Of a stretch of 64,000 nt of DNA, positions 17,589 through 24,726 are shown in pieces. The number at the start of each line of letters is the position of its first letter. Position 1 is the stretch's first letter. Both the position numbers and the translations under genes were made by a program. The notes beneath the pieces were generated by a model. It had not been told where the DNA came from and did no database searches. It saw only the letters and a program-made list of their open reading frames with translations. The stretch is from positions 1-64,000 of the forward strand of contig DVMW01000041.1 in the NCBI GenBank assembly GCA_018714805.1, in the 5' to 3' direction. The DNA comes from Candidatus Fimenecus excrementigallinarum. Its GTDB lineage: Bacteria > Bacillota > Clostridia > Oscillospirales > Acutalibacteraceae.

Positions 17589-17622
17589 TGTATTTGCAAA
17601 CCGAAGTCCCGTCCGTCTGCCG

Positions 17623-18162
17623 TCAATCCTCCATCTGCTTGCCGAGGAAGGACGCCGCGACCTGCATGAGCTTGGTTTCCTCGGCGGTGGGCATGGAGCC
17701 GTCCTCGCGCAGCATCAGCACCACGGCGCCCGAAACGTCGCCGCTGCCGATAATGGGAAGTGCCAGCGCCGCCTCCTTTTCGTAGCCCGTCACCGGGTAC
17801 AGGGGCGGGATGTCGGGCGCGGCGGTGTAGGTTGCGCGCTCGGTCATGAGCGCCTCGAGCTCCTCGCTGACGCGCCGGTCGGAGAGCTCGCGCTTCGGCG
17901 CGCCGGACACGGCGATAACGTGGTCGCGGTCGGTAATGAGCACGGGCAGCTGCATGGCGCGGTTGAGCACCTCGGCATACTGCGCGGCCGTCTGCGACAG
18001 CTCGCCGATGGGGGAATACTTCTTAAAAATGACCTCGCCGTCGGGCGCGGTGTAAATTTCCAGCGGGTCGCCCTCGCGGATGCGCATGGTGCGGCGAATC
18101 TCCTTGGGAATCACCACGCGCCCAAGGTCGTCAATCCTTCTGACAATGCCGGTGGCTTTCAT
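17623..18162 (-). CDS. spoVT: Stage V sporulation protein T
   Basis: SpoVT is an AbrB-family regulator of late forespore genes. The 179-residue protein has the swapped-hairpin AbrB DNA-binding domain (MKATGIVRRIDDLGRVVIPKE, residues 1-50) and a C-terminal GAF-like domain that oligomerises. Size and start agree with the Bacillus protein. GGGAG upstream supports the ATG at 18162 rather than 18183. Together with spoIID and ypeB this indicates an endospore-forming ancestry. Confidence 0.94.
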   Translation of the reverse strand: MKATGIVRRIDDLGRVVIPKEIRRTMRIREGDPLEIYTAPDGEVIFKKYSPIGELSQTAAQYAEVLNRAMQLPVLITDRDHVIAVSGAPKRELSDRRVSEELEALMTERATYTAAPDIPPLYPVTGYEKEAALALPIIGSGDVSGAVVLMLREDGSMPTAEETKLMQVAASFLGKQMED

Positions 18163-18323
18163 ATATGAAATCTCCCTTTCCAAATTCGTTCTGTGCTATT
18201 GTCTGTTTGATTGGAGATTTTATACCGGGCCGCCGGGAAATTTTTTGTCGAATGTACAAAAGACCTTTACGCCTCTGCGCACGGCGCTGCAAAAAAAGAT
18301 TCCGCCGCCTAAGCCTCCTGCCT

Positions 18324-19481
18324 TCATTGAACGCTGTACACGGTTTTGTTTTTCATTTTTTGTGCGTTCAGCAAGCCTAAATCCGCAAATTTCAGCACAA
18401 AGCTGCGAATGGTCGCATAGGCAGCGTCGCCAAAATCTTTTTCAAGCTGTTTGGTCGTAAAGCTTTCGTTCGCATAGGCAGACAATACAAATTGCCAAAG
18501 CTTGGCTTCTTTTTCCGTAATCTTGCCCGCCGTGAAGGCATGGCGATAGTTTTGCAAGGTGTCGGACGAAATCGAATCCGCAGTCATTTTTTCATAAACC
18601 TGGTGAATGAAATACACCAGAAACGGCGTAATATCAACAACGCCGGAAAGCTTGCGGTTCTCCTCCACAAGCGTATACGCATCGTAATATTTTTTCCTGC
18701 TTTTTTCTATATAGCTGGAAAAAGGCACAAACAGCGTACTTTCATAGCCGTTTTGAATCAAAAACCACATATGAATCAGACGCGCCATTCTGCCGTTGCC
18801 GTCAAAATAAGGATGGATATAGGCAATGTAAAAATGAAGCATAACGGTTTTCAGCAAATCGTTCAATCCGTCTTTTGCATTTGCAAACTGCACAAACGCC
18901 TGCATATATTCCGGTAATTTTGAATAATCGAGCCCGCTGTGCTCCACTCTGTCGCTCATAACGAAAACGGAATCCTTCCGGTAATAACTCCCCGGCTCCA
19001 GCTTGTTTTCCTCGCTGAGGAAATTGCCGATTGCCATCCTATACAGCTTGTAAATATTGTCTTCCGTAATTTTATTTTCCTTGTTGCTGATAAAATCAAG
19101 CCCCTGCTTTAATCCGTATATTCTGTTTTCTTCCTCATCCCGCGGGGCGAGCCCCCGCATAATATTGCGCACGCTCTCTCTGCTGAAATCTATGCTTTCA
19201 ATCGCGGAGGTCGCAATTATCTCATTCTCCAATGCTTTTGCGCCGTAGGCGGATTTTTGAGGACGATACAGAAGCTTAACCGCCTCCAAGTTAATGCCCG
19301 TGCAGGATTTTAAATACACAAGATTGTTCCCCTGAAAATCCCGCAGAGGCAGCGGCGTATAAAAGGATGCCTTCAGCACCGAAAGGAAATCGTCAAAGCA
19401 GTCCGGATATTTATATTTCAATTTTTTCAAATCCAGTATATTTTTATCAGAAAGCATTTCCGAAAACTTGAATGCATCCAT
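18324..19481 (-). CDS. Fic family protein (predicted AMPylator) with winged-helix C-terminus
   Basis: This 385-residue protein carries the Fic active-site loop HPYFDGNGRMAR near residues 217-228, where His attacks ATP to transfer AMP to a target hydroxyl. ATSAIES near residue 90 resembles the inhibitory helix motif (S/T)xxxE(G/N), though Ser replaces Gly/Asn, so it may be self-inhibited. The last 60 residues (LSAYANESFTTKQLEKDFG...) look like a winged helix that could bind DNA. The gene is AT-rich against its surroundings. Its promoter carries three iterons, so autoregulation is plausible. The target is unknown. Confidence 0.85.
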   Translation of the reverse strand: MDAFKFSEMLSDKNILDLKKLKYKYPDCFDDFLSVLKASFYTPLPLRDFQGNNLVYLKSCTGINLEAVKLLYRPQKSAYGAKALENEIIATSAIESIDFSRESVRNIMRGLAPRDEEENRIYGLKQGLDFISNKENKITEDNIYKLYRMAIGNFLSEENKLEPGSYYRKDSVFVMSDRVEHSGLDYSKLPEYMQAFVQFANAKDGLNDLLKTVMLHFYIAYIHPYFDGNGRMARLIHMWFLIQNGYESTLFVPFSSYIEKSRKKYYDAYTLVEENRKLSGVVDITPFLVYFIHQVYEKMTADSISSDTLQNYRHAFTAGKITEKEAKLWQFVLSAYANESFTTKQLEKDFGDAAYATIRSFVLKFADLGLLNAQKMKNKTVYSVQ

Positions 19482-19492
19482 ATTCTCACCGC

Positions 19493-19522
19493 TGATACTA
19501 ATTGATACTAATTGATATCAGT
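19493..19522 (-). repeat. Three 10-bp iterons over the fic promoter start
   Basis: TGATACTAAT (19493-19502), TGATACTAAT (19503-19512) and TGATATCAGT (19513-19522) are contiguous. They run from the fic transcription start into the -10 box. This spacing of one helical turn is typical of a repressor operator. Confidence 0.65.
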
Positions 19523-19548
19523 ATATACCGGCTTATTCTTTTTGTCAA
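19520..19548 (-). promoter_or_regulatory. fic promoter
   Basis: Minus strand: TTGACA (19548-19543), 17 bp, TATACT (19525-19520), overlapping the last iteron. Confidence 0.8.
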
Positions 19549-19662
19549 TAGGCCGCCCGTAAAAATTACAAACCAATTTTCCGGAACGCAAAATGCGTAA
19601 GCGCAAGCGCTTTTGAGAACCTTGTTTTTCGTATTCGCAGGCAGAAAGCTTGCGGCAAACAG

Positions 19663-19694
19663 AAAAGCCCTTTGCTTTTGCGCAAAGGGCTTTT
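19663..19694 (-). terminator. Terminator after trxB
   Basis: AAAAGCCCTTTGC (19663-19675) and GCAAAGGGCTTTT (19682-19694) form a perfect stem with a 6-base loop, directly after the trxB stop. A and T tracts make it usable in both directions. Confidence 0.85.
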
Positions 19695-19705
19695 GCTTTG
19701 GTGCT

Positions 19706-20617
19706 TTATGCGTTTGCGTTTAAGTAGTCGCACGCGGCAAGGGCGGCGACGCTGCCGTCGCCTGCGGCGGTGGTCAGCTGGCGCACGGACTTTGTGCGGC
19801 AGTCGCCCGCGGCAAAAATACCGGGTACGTTCGTTTTGCACGATTCGTCCGCTACGATAAAGCCGGCGTCGTCGAGCCTTACCAGGTCACGGCAAAAGTC
19901 GTTTGCGGGGACCTTGCCGATGGAAACGAACACGCCGTTTACCGGGAGTTCCGAGGTCTCTCCGGTCTGCGTATCGCGCAGGGTGAGCGCCTGCAAAAGC
20001 GGCTCGCCTGAGAGCGCCGCGACGGTTTTGTTGAGGACGGGCTCGATGTTCGGCCTTGCCTCCATGGCGCGCACGACGGCCTCCTCGGCACGGTACTGCG
20101 CGCGGCGATGGATAAGATAGACCTTTTCGGCGACGTCGGAAAGGTAAACCGCGCTTTGCAGCGCGGCGTTGCCGCCGCCGACGACCGCCACGGTGCGGCC
20201 GCGGAAAAACGCCCCGTCGCACACCGCGCAATAGGACAGCCCGCGCCCGAGATACGCCGCTTCTTCCGGCAGCCCCAGATTGCGGTGCTTGACGCCCGTC
20301 GCGAGGATAAGCGCGCGCGCCGCATACGACGAGCCGCCGGTCTCGACGGTGAAGCCGCCTTCCGCCTGCCGGACGGCCTTGGCGCGCTCCAGCTCGACCG
20401 AAACGCCCAGCGCCGTCGCCTGGTTGAAAAGCCGGTCGGAAAATTCCGCCCCGCTGATGCTTTCAAAGCCGGGGTAGTTTTCGACCTTCGGCGAGGTGGC
20501 AATCTGCCCGCCGACGGCTTCGTTTTCGAGCACGGTCACGGTCTTGCCCGCGCGGGCGGCGTAAATGGCGGCCGTCAAGCCCGCCGTGCCCGCGCCGACA
20601 ATCAGGATATCCTGCAT
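19706..20617 (-). CDS. trxB: Thioredoxin reductase
   Basis: This 303-residue FAD enzyme transfers electrons from NADPH to thioredoxin-like proteins. GAGTAGLTAAIYAARAG is the FAD Rossmann motif, CAVC at residues 130-133 is the redox disulfide, GGGNAALQSA is the NADPH motif and GIFAAGDCR binds flavin near the C-terminus. It starts 3 bp after the nrdD stop, so it is translated from the nrdD mRNA. The fused redoxin of NrdD is its likely partner. Confidence 0.96.
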   Translation of the reverse strand: MQDILIVGAGTAGLTAAIYAARAGKTVTVLENEAVGGQIATSPKVENYPGFESISGAEFSDRLFNQATALGVSVELERAKAVRQAEGGFTVETGGSSYAARALILATGVKHRNLGLPEEAAYLGRGLSYCAVCDGAFFRGRTVAVVGGGNAALQSAVYLSDVAEKVYLIHRRAQYRAEEAVVRAMEARPNIEPVLNKTVAALSGEPLLQALTLRDTQTGETSELPVNGVFVSIGKVPANDFCRDLVRLDDAGFIVADESCKTNVPGIFAAGDCRTKSVRQLTTAAGDGSVAALAACDYLNANA

Positions 20618-20620
20618 AGG

Positions 20621-22993
20621 TTATGCCCTTTCCGCAAACGCCTTGATGTTGGAGGCGTTCGCAAAGGTCTCAAAGCTGTCACCCGAAACAGAGACGAGCG
20701 TCGGCGCCTGGCGAACGCCGTATTTGTCCGTCAGGTCCGCGTTTTCCTCCGCGTCAATCACGGTATACGCAACGCCGGCCTTGTCGAGCGCCGCCTTGGC
20801 AAGCTTGCAGTTCGGGCAGGTCTTGGTGGTGAACAGCAGCAGCTCGCCCGCCTTTTCCTGCGGCGCGGCGGCAGGGCCCTCTGCCGTCTCCGGGTTCAAA
20901 ACGCCGTTGTGGCGCAGGTGGGAATTGGCGATGTCGTAAAGCTTGCGGTGCTTGAATTCCTCGGCCTTGCCGTCGTTCCAGTTCTGCACCGGGCGGTAAT
21001 AGCCGGTGATGCGGCTGTAGACCTCGGTCACGCCGCCGCACTCGGGGCAGGTATAGTGCTCGCCCGTGATGTAGCCGTGCTCCTTGCAGACCGAATAGGT
21101 CGGGGACATGGTGTAGTAGGGCAGCTTGTAGTTTTCGGCGATTTTGCGCACCAGGTTCGCGGCGGCCTGCCAGCTCGGCAGCTTTTCGCCCAGGAAGGCG
21201 TGGAAGACCGTGCCGGAGGTGTAAAGCGTTTGCAGCTCGTCCTGGATGTCGAGCGCCTCAAAGATGTCGGCGGTGAAGTCCACCGGCAGGTGCGAGGAAT
21301 TCGTGTAGTACGGCGTGCCGCAGTCGCCCGCCGCGGTGATGATGTCGGGATAGCGCTGCACGTCGTGCTTGGCAAGGCGGTAGGTCGTGGACTCCGCCGG
21401 GGTCGCCTCCAGGTTATAGAGGTCGCCGTACTGCTCCTGATAGTCGGACAAGCGCTCGCGCATATGGTTGAGCACGTCCTTCGTAAACTGCAGCGCGTGC
21501 GGGTGGCTCAAATCCTCGCCGACCCAGTTGGCATTGAGGCACGCCTCGTTCATGCCGATAAGGCCGATGGTCGAGAAGTGGTTGTTAAAGGTGCCGAGAT
21601 ACCGCTTGGTATAGGGGTACAGGCCCTCGTCCAGAAGCCGGGAGATGATGTCGCGCTTGACCTTCAGGGAACGCGCGGCAATGTCCATCATGCGGTCGAG
21701 CCGCTTGTAGAACTCCTCCTCGGTCTTGGAAAGGTAGGCGATGCGCGGCATATTGATGGTCACAACGCCGACGGAGCCCGTGCTCTCGCCGCTGCCAAAG
21801 AAGCCGCCGGATTTCTTGCGCAGCTCGCGCAAATCGAGCCGCAGGCGGCAGCACATGGAACGCACGTCCGAGGGCTCCATGTCGCTGTTGATGTAGTTCG
21901 AGAAATACGGCGTGCCGTACTTCGCGGTCATCTCAAACAGAAGCTTGTTGTTCTCGGTTTCGGACCAGTCAAAGTCCTTGGTGATAGAATAGGTCGGGAT
22001 GGGGTACTGGAACCCGCGGCCGTTGGCGTCGCCCTCGACCATGATTTCGATGAACGCCTTGTTGACCATATCCATTTCTTTTTTGCAGTCTTTGTACTTG
22101 AAGTCCATTTCCTTGCCGCCGACAATCGCGTTGAGCTCGGCAAGGTCCGCGGGAACCGTCCAGTCGAGCGTGATGTTCGTGAACGGCGACTGCGTGCCCC
22201 AGCGGCTGGGCGTGTTGACGCCGTAGACGAAGGACTGGATGCACTGCTTGACCTCTTTGTATGACAGGTTGTCAACCTTTACAAAGGGCGCCAGGTAGGT
22301 GTCGAACGAGGAGAACGCCTGCGCGCCCGCCCATTCGTTCTGCATGATGCCCAAGAAGTTGACCATCTGGTTGCACAGCGTCGAAAGGTGCGACGCGGGC
22401 GACGAGGTGATTTTGCCCGGGATGCCGCCGAGGCCCTCCTGGATAAGCTGCTTTAAGGACCAGCCCGCGCAGTAGCCGGTGAGCATCGACAGGTCGTGGA
22501 TGTGGATGTCGGCGTTGCGGTGCGCTTCCGCGATTTCATTGTCGTAAATCTCCGACAGCCAGTAATTCGCCGTAATGGCGCCGGAGTTGCTTAAGATGAG
22601 GCCGCCGACCGAATAGGTCACGGTGGAATTTTCCTTCACGCGCCAGTCCGTCAGGTGCACGTAGTTGTTGACAATCTCCTTGTAATCGAGCACCGTGGAC
22701 TTCATGTTGCGAATCTTTTCGCGCTGCTTTCTGTAAAGGATATACCCTTTCGCCACGTCGGCGTAATCCGCCGCGATAAGCACGGCCTCGACGCTGTCCT
22801 GGATGTCCTCGACGCCGATGAGCCCGTCCTTGACCTTTTTCTCAAAATCCGCCGTAACCTTGAGTGCGAGCAGCTCGATGATGTCCATGTTGTACTGCCG
22901 TTCCTGCGCCTCAAACGCCTTGCGGATGGCCTCGGTGATTTTGGACAGGTCGAAGTCTACGCGCTTGCCGTCCCGTTTGATGACCTGATACAT
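20621..22993 (-). CDS. nrdD: Anaerobic ribonucleoside-triphosphate reductase fused to a redoxin domain
   Basis: NrdD reduces ribonucleotides to deoxyribonucleotides with a glycyl radical, anaerobically. The 790-residue protein has an N-terminal ATP-cone (1-95), the ten-stranded barrel with IGMNEACLNAN bearing a likely finger-loop cysteine, a C-terminal metal site (CKEH...CPEC) and the radical glycine near residue 664 in RITGYY. After a Pro/Ala linker, residues 715-790 form a glutaredoxin/thioredoxin-like domain with CPNC at 726-729 and a cis-Pro segment QAPTLV. Fusion of the reductant domain is uncommon. GAGGG supports the start. Confidence 0.95.
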   Translation of the reverse strand: MYQVIKRDGKRVDFDLSKITEAIRKAFEAQERQYNMDIIELLALKVTADFEKKVKDGLIGVEDIQDSVEAVLIAADYADVAKGYILYRKQREKIRNMKSTVLDYKEIVNNYVHLTDWRVKENSTVTYSVGGLILSNSGAITANYWLSEIYDNEIAEAHRNADIHIHDLSMLTGYCAGWSLKQLIQEGLGGIPGKITSSPASHLSTLCNQMVNFLGIMQNEWAGAQAFSSFDTYLAPFVKVDNLSYKEVKQCIQSFVYGVNTPSRWGTQSPFTNITLDWTVPADLAELNAIVGGKEMDFKYKDCKKEMDMVNKAFIEIMVEGDANGRGFQYPIPTYSITKDFDWSETENNKLLFEMTAKYGTPYFSNYINSDMEPSDVRSMCCRLRLDLRELRKKSGGFFGSGESTGSVGVVTINMPRIAYLSKTEEEFYKRLDRMMDIAARSLKVKRDIISRLLDEGLYPYTKRYLGTFNNHFSTIGLIGMNEACLNANWVGEDLSHPHALQFTKDVLNHMRERLSDYQEQYGDLYNLEATPAESTTYRLAKHDVQRYPDIITAAGDCGTPYYTNSSHLPVDFTADIFEALDIQDELQTLYTSGTVFHAFLGEKLPSWQAAANLVRKIAENYKLPYYTMSPTYSVCKEHGYITGEHYTCPECGGVTEVYSRITGYYRPVQNWNDGKAEEFKHRKLYDIANSHLRHNGVLNPETAEGPAAAPQEKAGELLLFTTKTCPNCKLAKAALDKAGVAYTVIDAEENADLTDKYGVRQAPTLVSVSGDSFETFANASNIKAFAERA

Positions 22994-23070
22994 TCCTTTT
23001 CCCTCACTTTTTTTAATTTCTATCGTTTGACCGGTCGCCCGTTCATTTCCAAAAGAAGGATGCAAAAATT

Positions 23071-23099
23071 ATTATACTATGCCGCCGTGCGGCTGTCAA
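23071..23099 (-). promoter_or_regulatory. nrdD promoter
   Basis: Minus strand: TTGACA (23099-23094), 17 bp, TATAAT (23076-23071), an exact consensus match. It gives nrdD-trxB a promoter separate from that of nrdG. Confidence 0.85.
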
Positions 23100-23106
23100 G
23101 GAAATT

Positions 23107-23153
23107 AAACAAGATATTGTTTGTGATTTTTAAACACACACAATATATTGTGG
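23107..23153 (-). promoter_or_regulatory. Pair of NrdR boxes upstream of nrdD
   Basis: AAACAAGATATTGTTT (23107-23122) and ACACAATATATTGTGG (23138-23153) match the NrdR box consensus (acaCwAtATaTwGTgt). Their starts are 31 bp apart, about three helical turns, the usual tandem arrangement. They lie just upstream of the -35. NrdR represses RNR genes when dATP is plentiful. Confidence 0.85.
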
Positions 23154-23165
23154 CCATACGCGGCG

Positions 23166-23861
23166 TCAATCCACGCCGCGCAGCTCGGCCTGCGGCAGAA
23201 CCGCCCGCACGCGCGCGAGCAGGCCGCGCATCTCCTGCGGGGAGTAGGGGTGCAGCCCTGTCCCCAAAAGCGCGCCGGAATCGCGGAACCCCTGCAGAAA
23301 ATAGCGTTTTGCGCCCCGCAGCCATTCGGCAATGGCCGTCAGGTTGCCGGCGCGGTGCAGCTCGCGCACGACCGTGGTGCGGAACTCGTACTCGACGCCG
23401 CAGGTCATCAGGTACTGCACGCTTGCAAGAATCGGCTCCGTCGGGAAATCGGGTATCCCGACGGTCTCGGCATAGCGGCTCGGGTCGTTTTTTACATCCA
23501 TCGCCACGTAATCGACCGCGCCGCTTTCCACGGTCTGCCGCAGCCGCTCGGTCAAAAAGCCGTTGGTGTCGAGCTTCGTTGTAAAGCCCATTTCCTTTAC
23601 GCGCTGAAAGAACTCGATAAGCCCCGCCTGCAAAAGCGGCTCGCCGCCGGTGACGCAGACCCCGTCGAGCAGCCCCTGCCGTTTTTGCAAAAAGGCGAAA
23701 AACGCCTCCATGGACATTTCCTCGGGCGCGTCGGGGGACAGCACCAGGTCCGCATTGTGGCAAAACGGGCAGCGCATATTGCAGCCGGCCGTGAACACCG
23801 TGCAGGCGACCCTGCCCGGGAAATCGAGCAGCGTCAGGCTTTGCAGCCCGCAAATCTTCAT
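23166..23861 (-). CDS. nrdG: Anaerobic RNR activating protein (radical SAM)
   Basis: NrdG uses a [4Fe-4S] cluster and S-adenosylmethionine to create the glycyl radical in NrdD. The 231-residue protein has the CNMRCPFC cluster motif (CxxxCxxC) near residues 28-35, VTGGEPLLQ and LDTNGF. ATG 23861 is chosen because GGGGAG lies 6 bases upstream; the ATG at 23867 would touch that site. It precedes nrdD by 172 bp and has its own promoter and NrdR box. The longer-than-minimal form resembles NrdG of clostridia. Confidence 0.94.
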   Translation of the reverse strand: MKICGLQSLTLLDFPGRVACTVFTAGCNMRCPFCHNADLVLSPDAPEEMSMEAFFAFLQKRQGLLDGVCVTGGEPLLQAGLIEFFQRVKEMGFTTKLDTNGFLTERLRQTVESGAVDYVAMDVKNDPSRYAETVGIPDFPTEPILASVQYLMTCGVEYEFRTTVVRELHRAGNLTAIAEWLRGAKRYFLQGFRDSGALLGTGLHPYSPQEMRGLLARVRAVLPQAELRGVD

Positions 23862-23927
23862 ATGCATCTCCCCTTTTTTCAGACAAAGCAGTCCGCCCGA
23901 CCATGCCGCCGGACGGAAAGTGCCTTT

Positions 23928-23956
23928 ATTATAGCACCACAAAACTTAGTATGCAA
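23928..23956 (-). promoter_or_regulatory. nrdG promoter
   Basis: Minus strand: TTGCAT (23956-23951), 17 bp, TATAAT (23933-23928), 67 bp upstream of the start codon. Confidence 0.75.
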
Positions 23957-23977
23957 TCGGAAAAGCGGCGAAAATTT

Positions 23978-23993
23978 TCGCAATATATTGTGC
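23978..23993 (-). promoter_or_regulatory. NrdR box upstream of nrdG
   Basis: TCGCAATATATTGTGC carries the CAATATATTGT core of the NrdR box and shares it with the second box before nrdD. It lies 22 bp upstream of the nrdG -35. No second box 31 bp away is convincing. Confidence 0.75.
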
Positions 23994-24064
23994 AGTTTGT
24001 CGAAACCCGCACAGCAGCGCGCTTTTCCGCTTTTTTCGTCGTTTTCCCGCTTTTGCACAAAAAA

Positions 24065-24091
24065 CGGGCGGACACGTCGTGTGTCCGCCCG
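24065..24091 (-). terminator. Terminator after the MarR gene
   Basis: CGGGCGGACAC (24065-24075) pairs with GTGTCCGCCCG (24081-24091). On the minus strand it is followed by TTTTTTGTG. Confidence 0.85.
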
Positions 24092-24111
24092 GTCGTCCCG
24101 CGCCGGTCCCG

Positions 24112-24543
24112 TCAGGCGCTCAGCTGCTGGAGCAGCTCGTGCAGAATCTCGGCCTTGCCCGCCGGGAATTTGTCCAAGAATGCCGCAATGCGGTCGGCGA
24201 CCGCCTGCTCGCGCTCCAGAAAATACTGCTCGCCCGCGTCGGTCAGGCGCAAAAGCACGTTGCGGCGGTCGTTCTCCGTGCGCACGCGCGCCGCAAAGCC
24301 GAGGTCCTCGAGCTCGTTCAAAAGCTTGGAAAGCTGCTGCTTGGTCACCTGCAGCTCCGTCAGCAGGAAGCTTAACGACAGCCGCTTTTCGTGCGCGTGC
24401 ATAAGCAGATACAGCACGTGGAAGGCGTGGGTGTGCACCTTCGGGCCCGCGCTGACGCGCGGCTGCCGCTGCCCGGCGCTGTAAAACCGGAACAAAAGCT
24501 CCGTGAGCATCTCCGCAGTTTCCTGCCGTACCGTTTCATCCAT
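24112..24543 (-). CDS. MarR family transcriptional regulator
   Basis: This 143-residue protein has the MarR winged helix: LSFLLTELQVTKQQLSKLLN (helix-turn-helix), GFAARVRTENDRRNVLLRLT (wing with the conserved D-R-R) and flanking dimerisation helices. Such regulators bind palindromes and release them on binding small ligands or oxidants. It is transcribed divergently from a citrate synthase gene, and a perfect palindrome lies between the two promoters. The start follows GGGGCGG. Confidence 0.92.
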   Translation of the reverse strand: MDETVRQETAEMLTELLFRFYSAGQRQPRVSAGPKVHTHAFHVLYLLMHAHEKRLSLSFLLTELQVTKQQLSKLLNELEDLGFAARVRTENDRRNVLLRLTDAGEQYFLEREQAVADRIAAFLDKFPAGKAEILHELLQQLSA

Positions 24544-24567
24544 ACATACCGCCCCTTTTCTGTCTAT

Positions 24568-24596
24568 ACTATAAACGTTTGCATAAAAACTGTCAA
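24568..24596 (-). promoter_or_regulatory. marR promoter
   Basis: Minus strand: TTGACA (24596-24591), 17 bp, TATAGT (24573-24568). Confidence 0.8.
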
Positions 24597-24616
24597 TAGA
24601 AACGGTACAGTTCATA

Positions 24617-24639
24617 CAATGTTTACAAATTAAACATTG
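24617..24639. promoter_or_regulatory. Perfect palindrome between marR and citrate synthase promoters
   Basis: CAATGTTTA and TAAACATTG are perfect 9-bp inverted repeats around CAAAT. The right arm overlaps the first three bases of the citrate synthase -35, and the left arm ends 20 bp beyond the marR -35. It is the likely operator of the divergently encoded MarR protein. Confidence 0.8.
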
Positions 24640-24665
24640 ACGCACGCCCGGTTTTCCGCTATCAT
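24637..24665 (+). promoter_or_regulatory. Promoter of the first citrate synthase gene
   Basis: TTGACG (24637-24642), 17 bp, TATCAT (24660-24665). The -35 overlaps the palindrome at 24617-24639. Confidence 0.75.
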
Positions 24666-24726
24666 TAAGATTGGAAAGTCACAGGCGGCGGGCGTTTGCC
24701 CGCGGCCGGCAAAGGAGGAATTCGAT

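Noticed and set aside
20108..22264. Plus-strand open frame of 718 codons
   Set aside because: It is antisense to trxB and nrdD, which have clear motifs; its product is Arg/Ala/Val-rich without any domain. High GC content keeps the opposite frame open.
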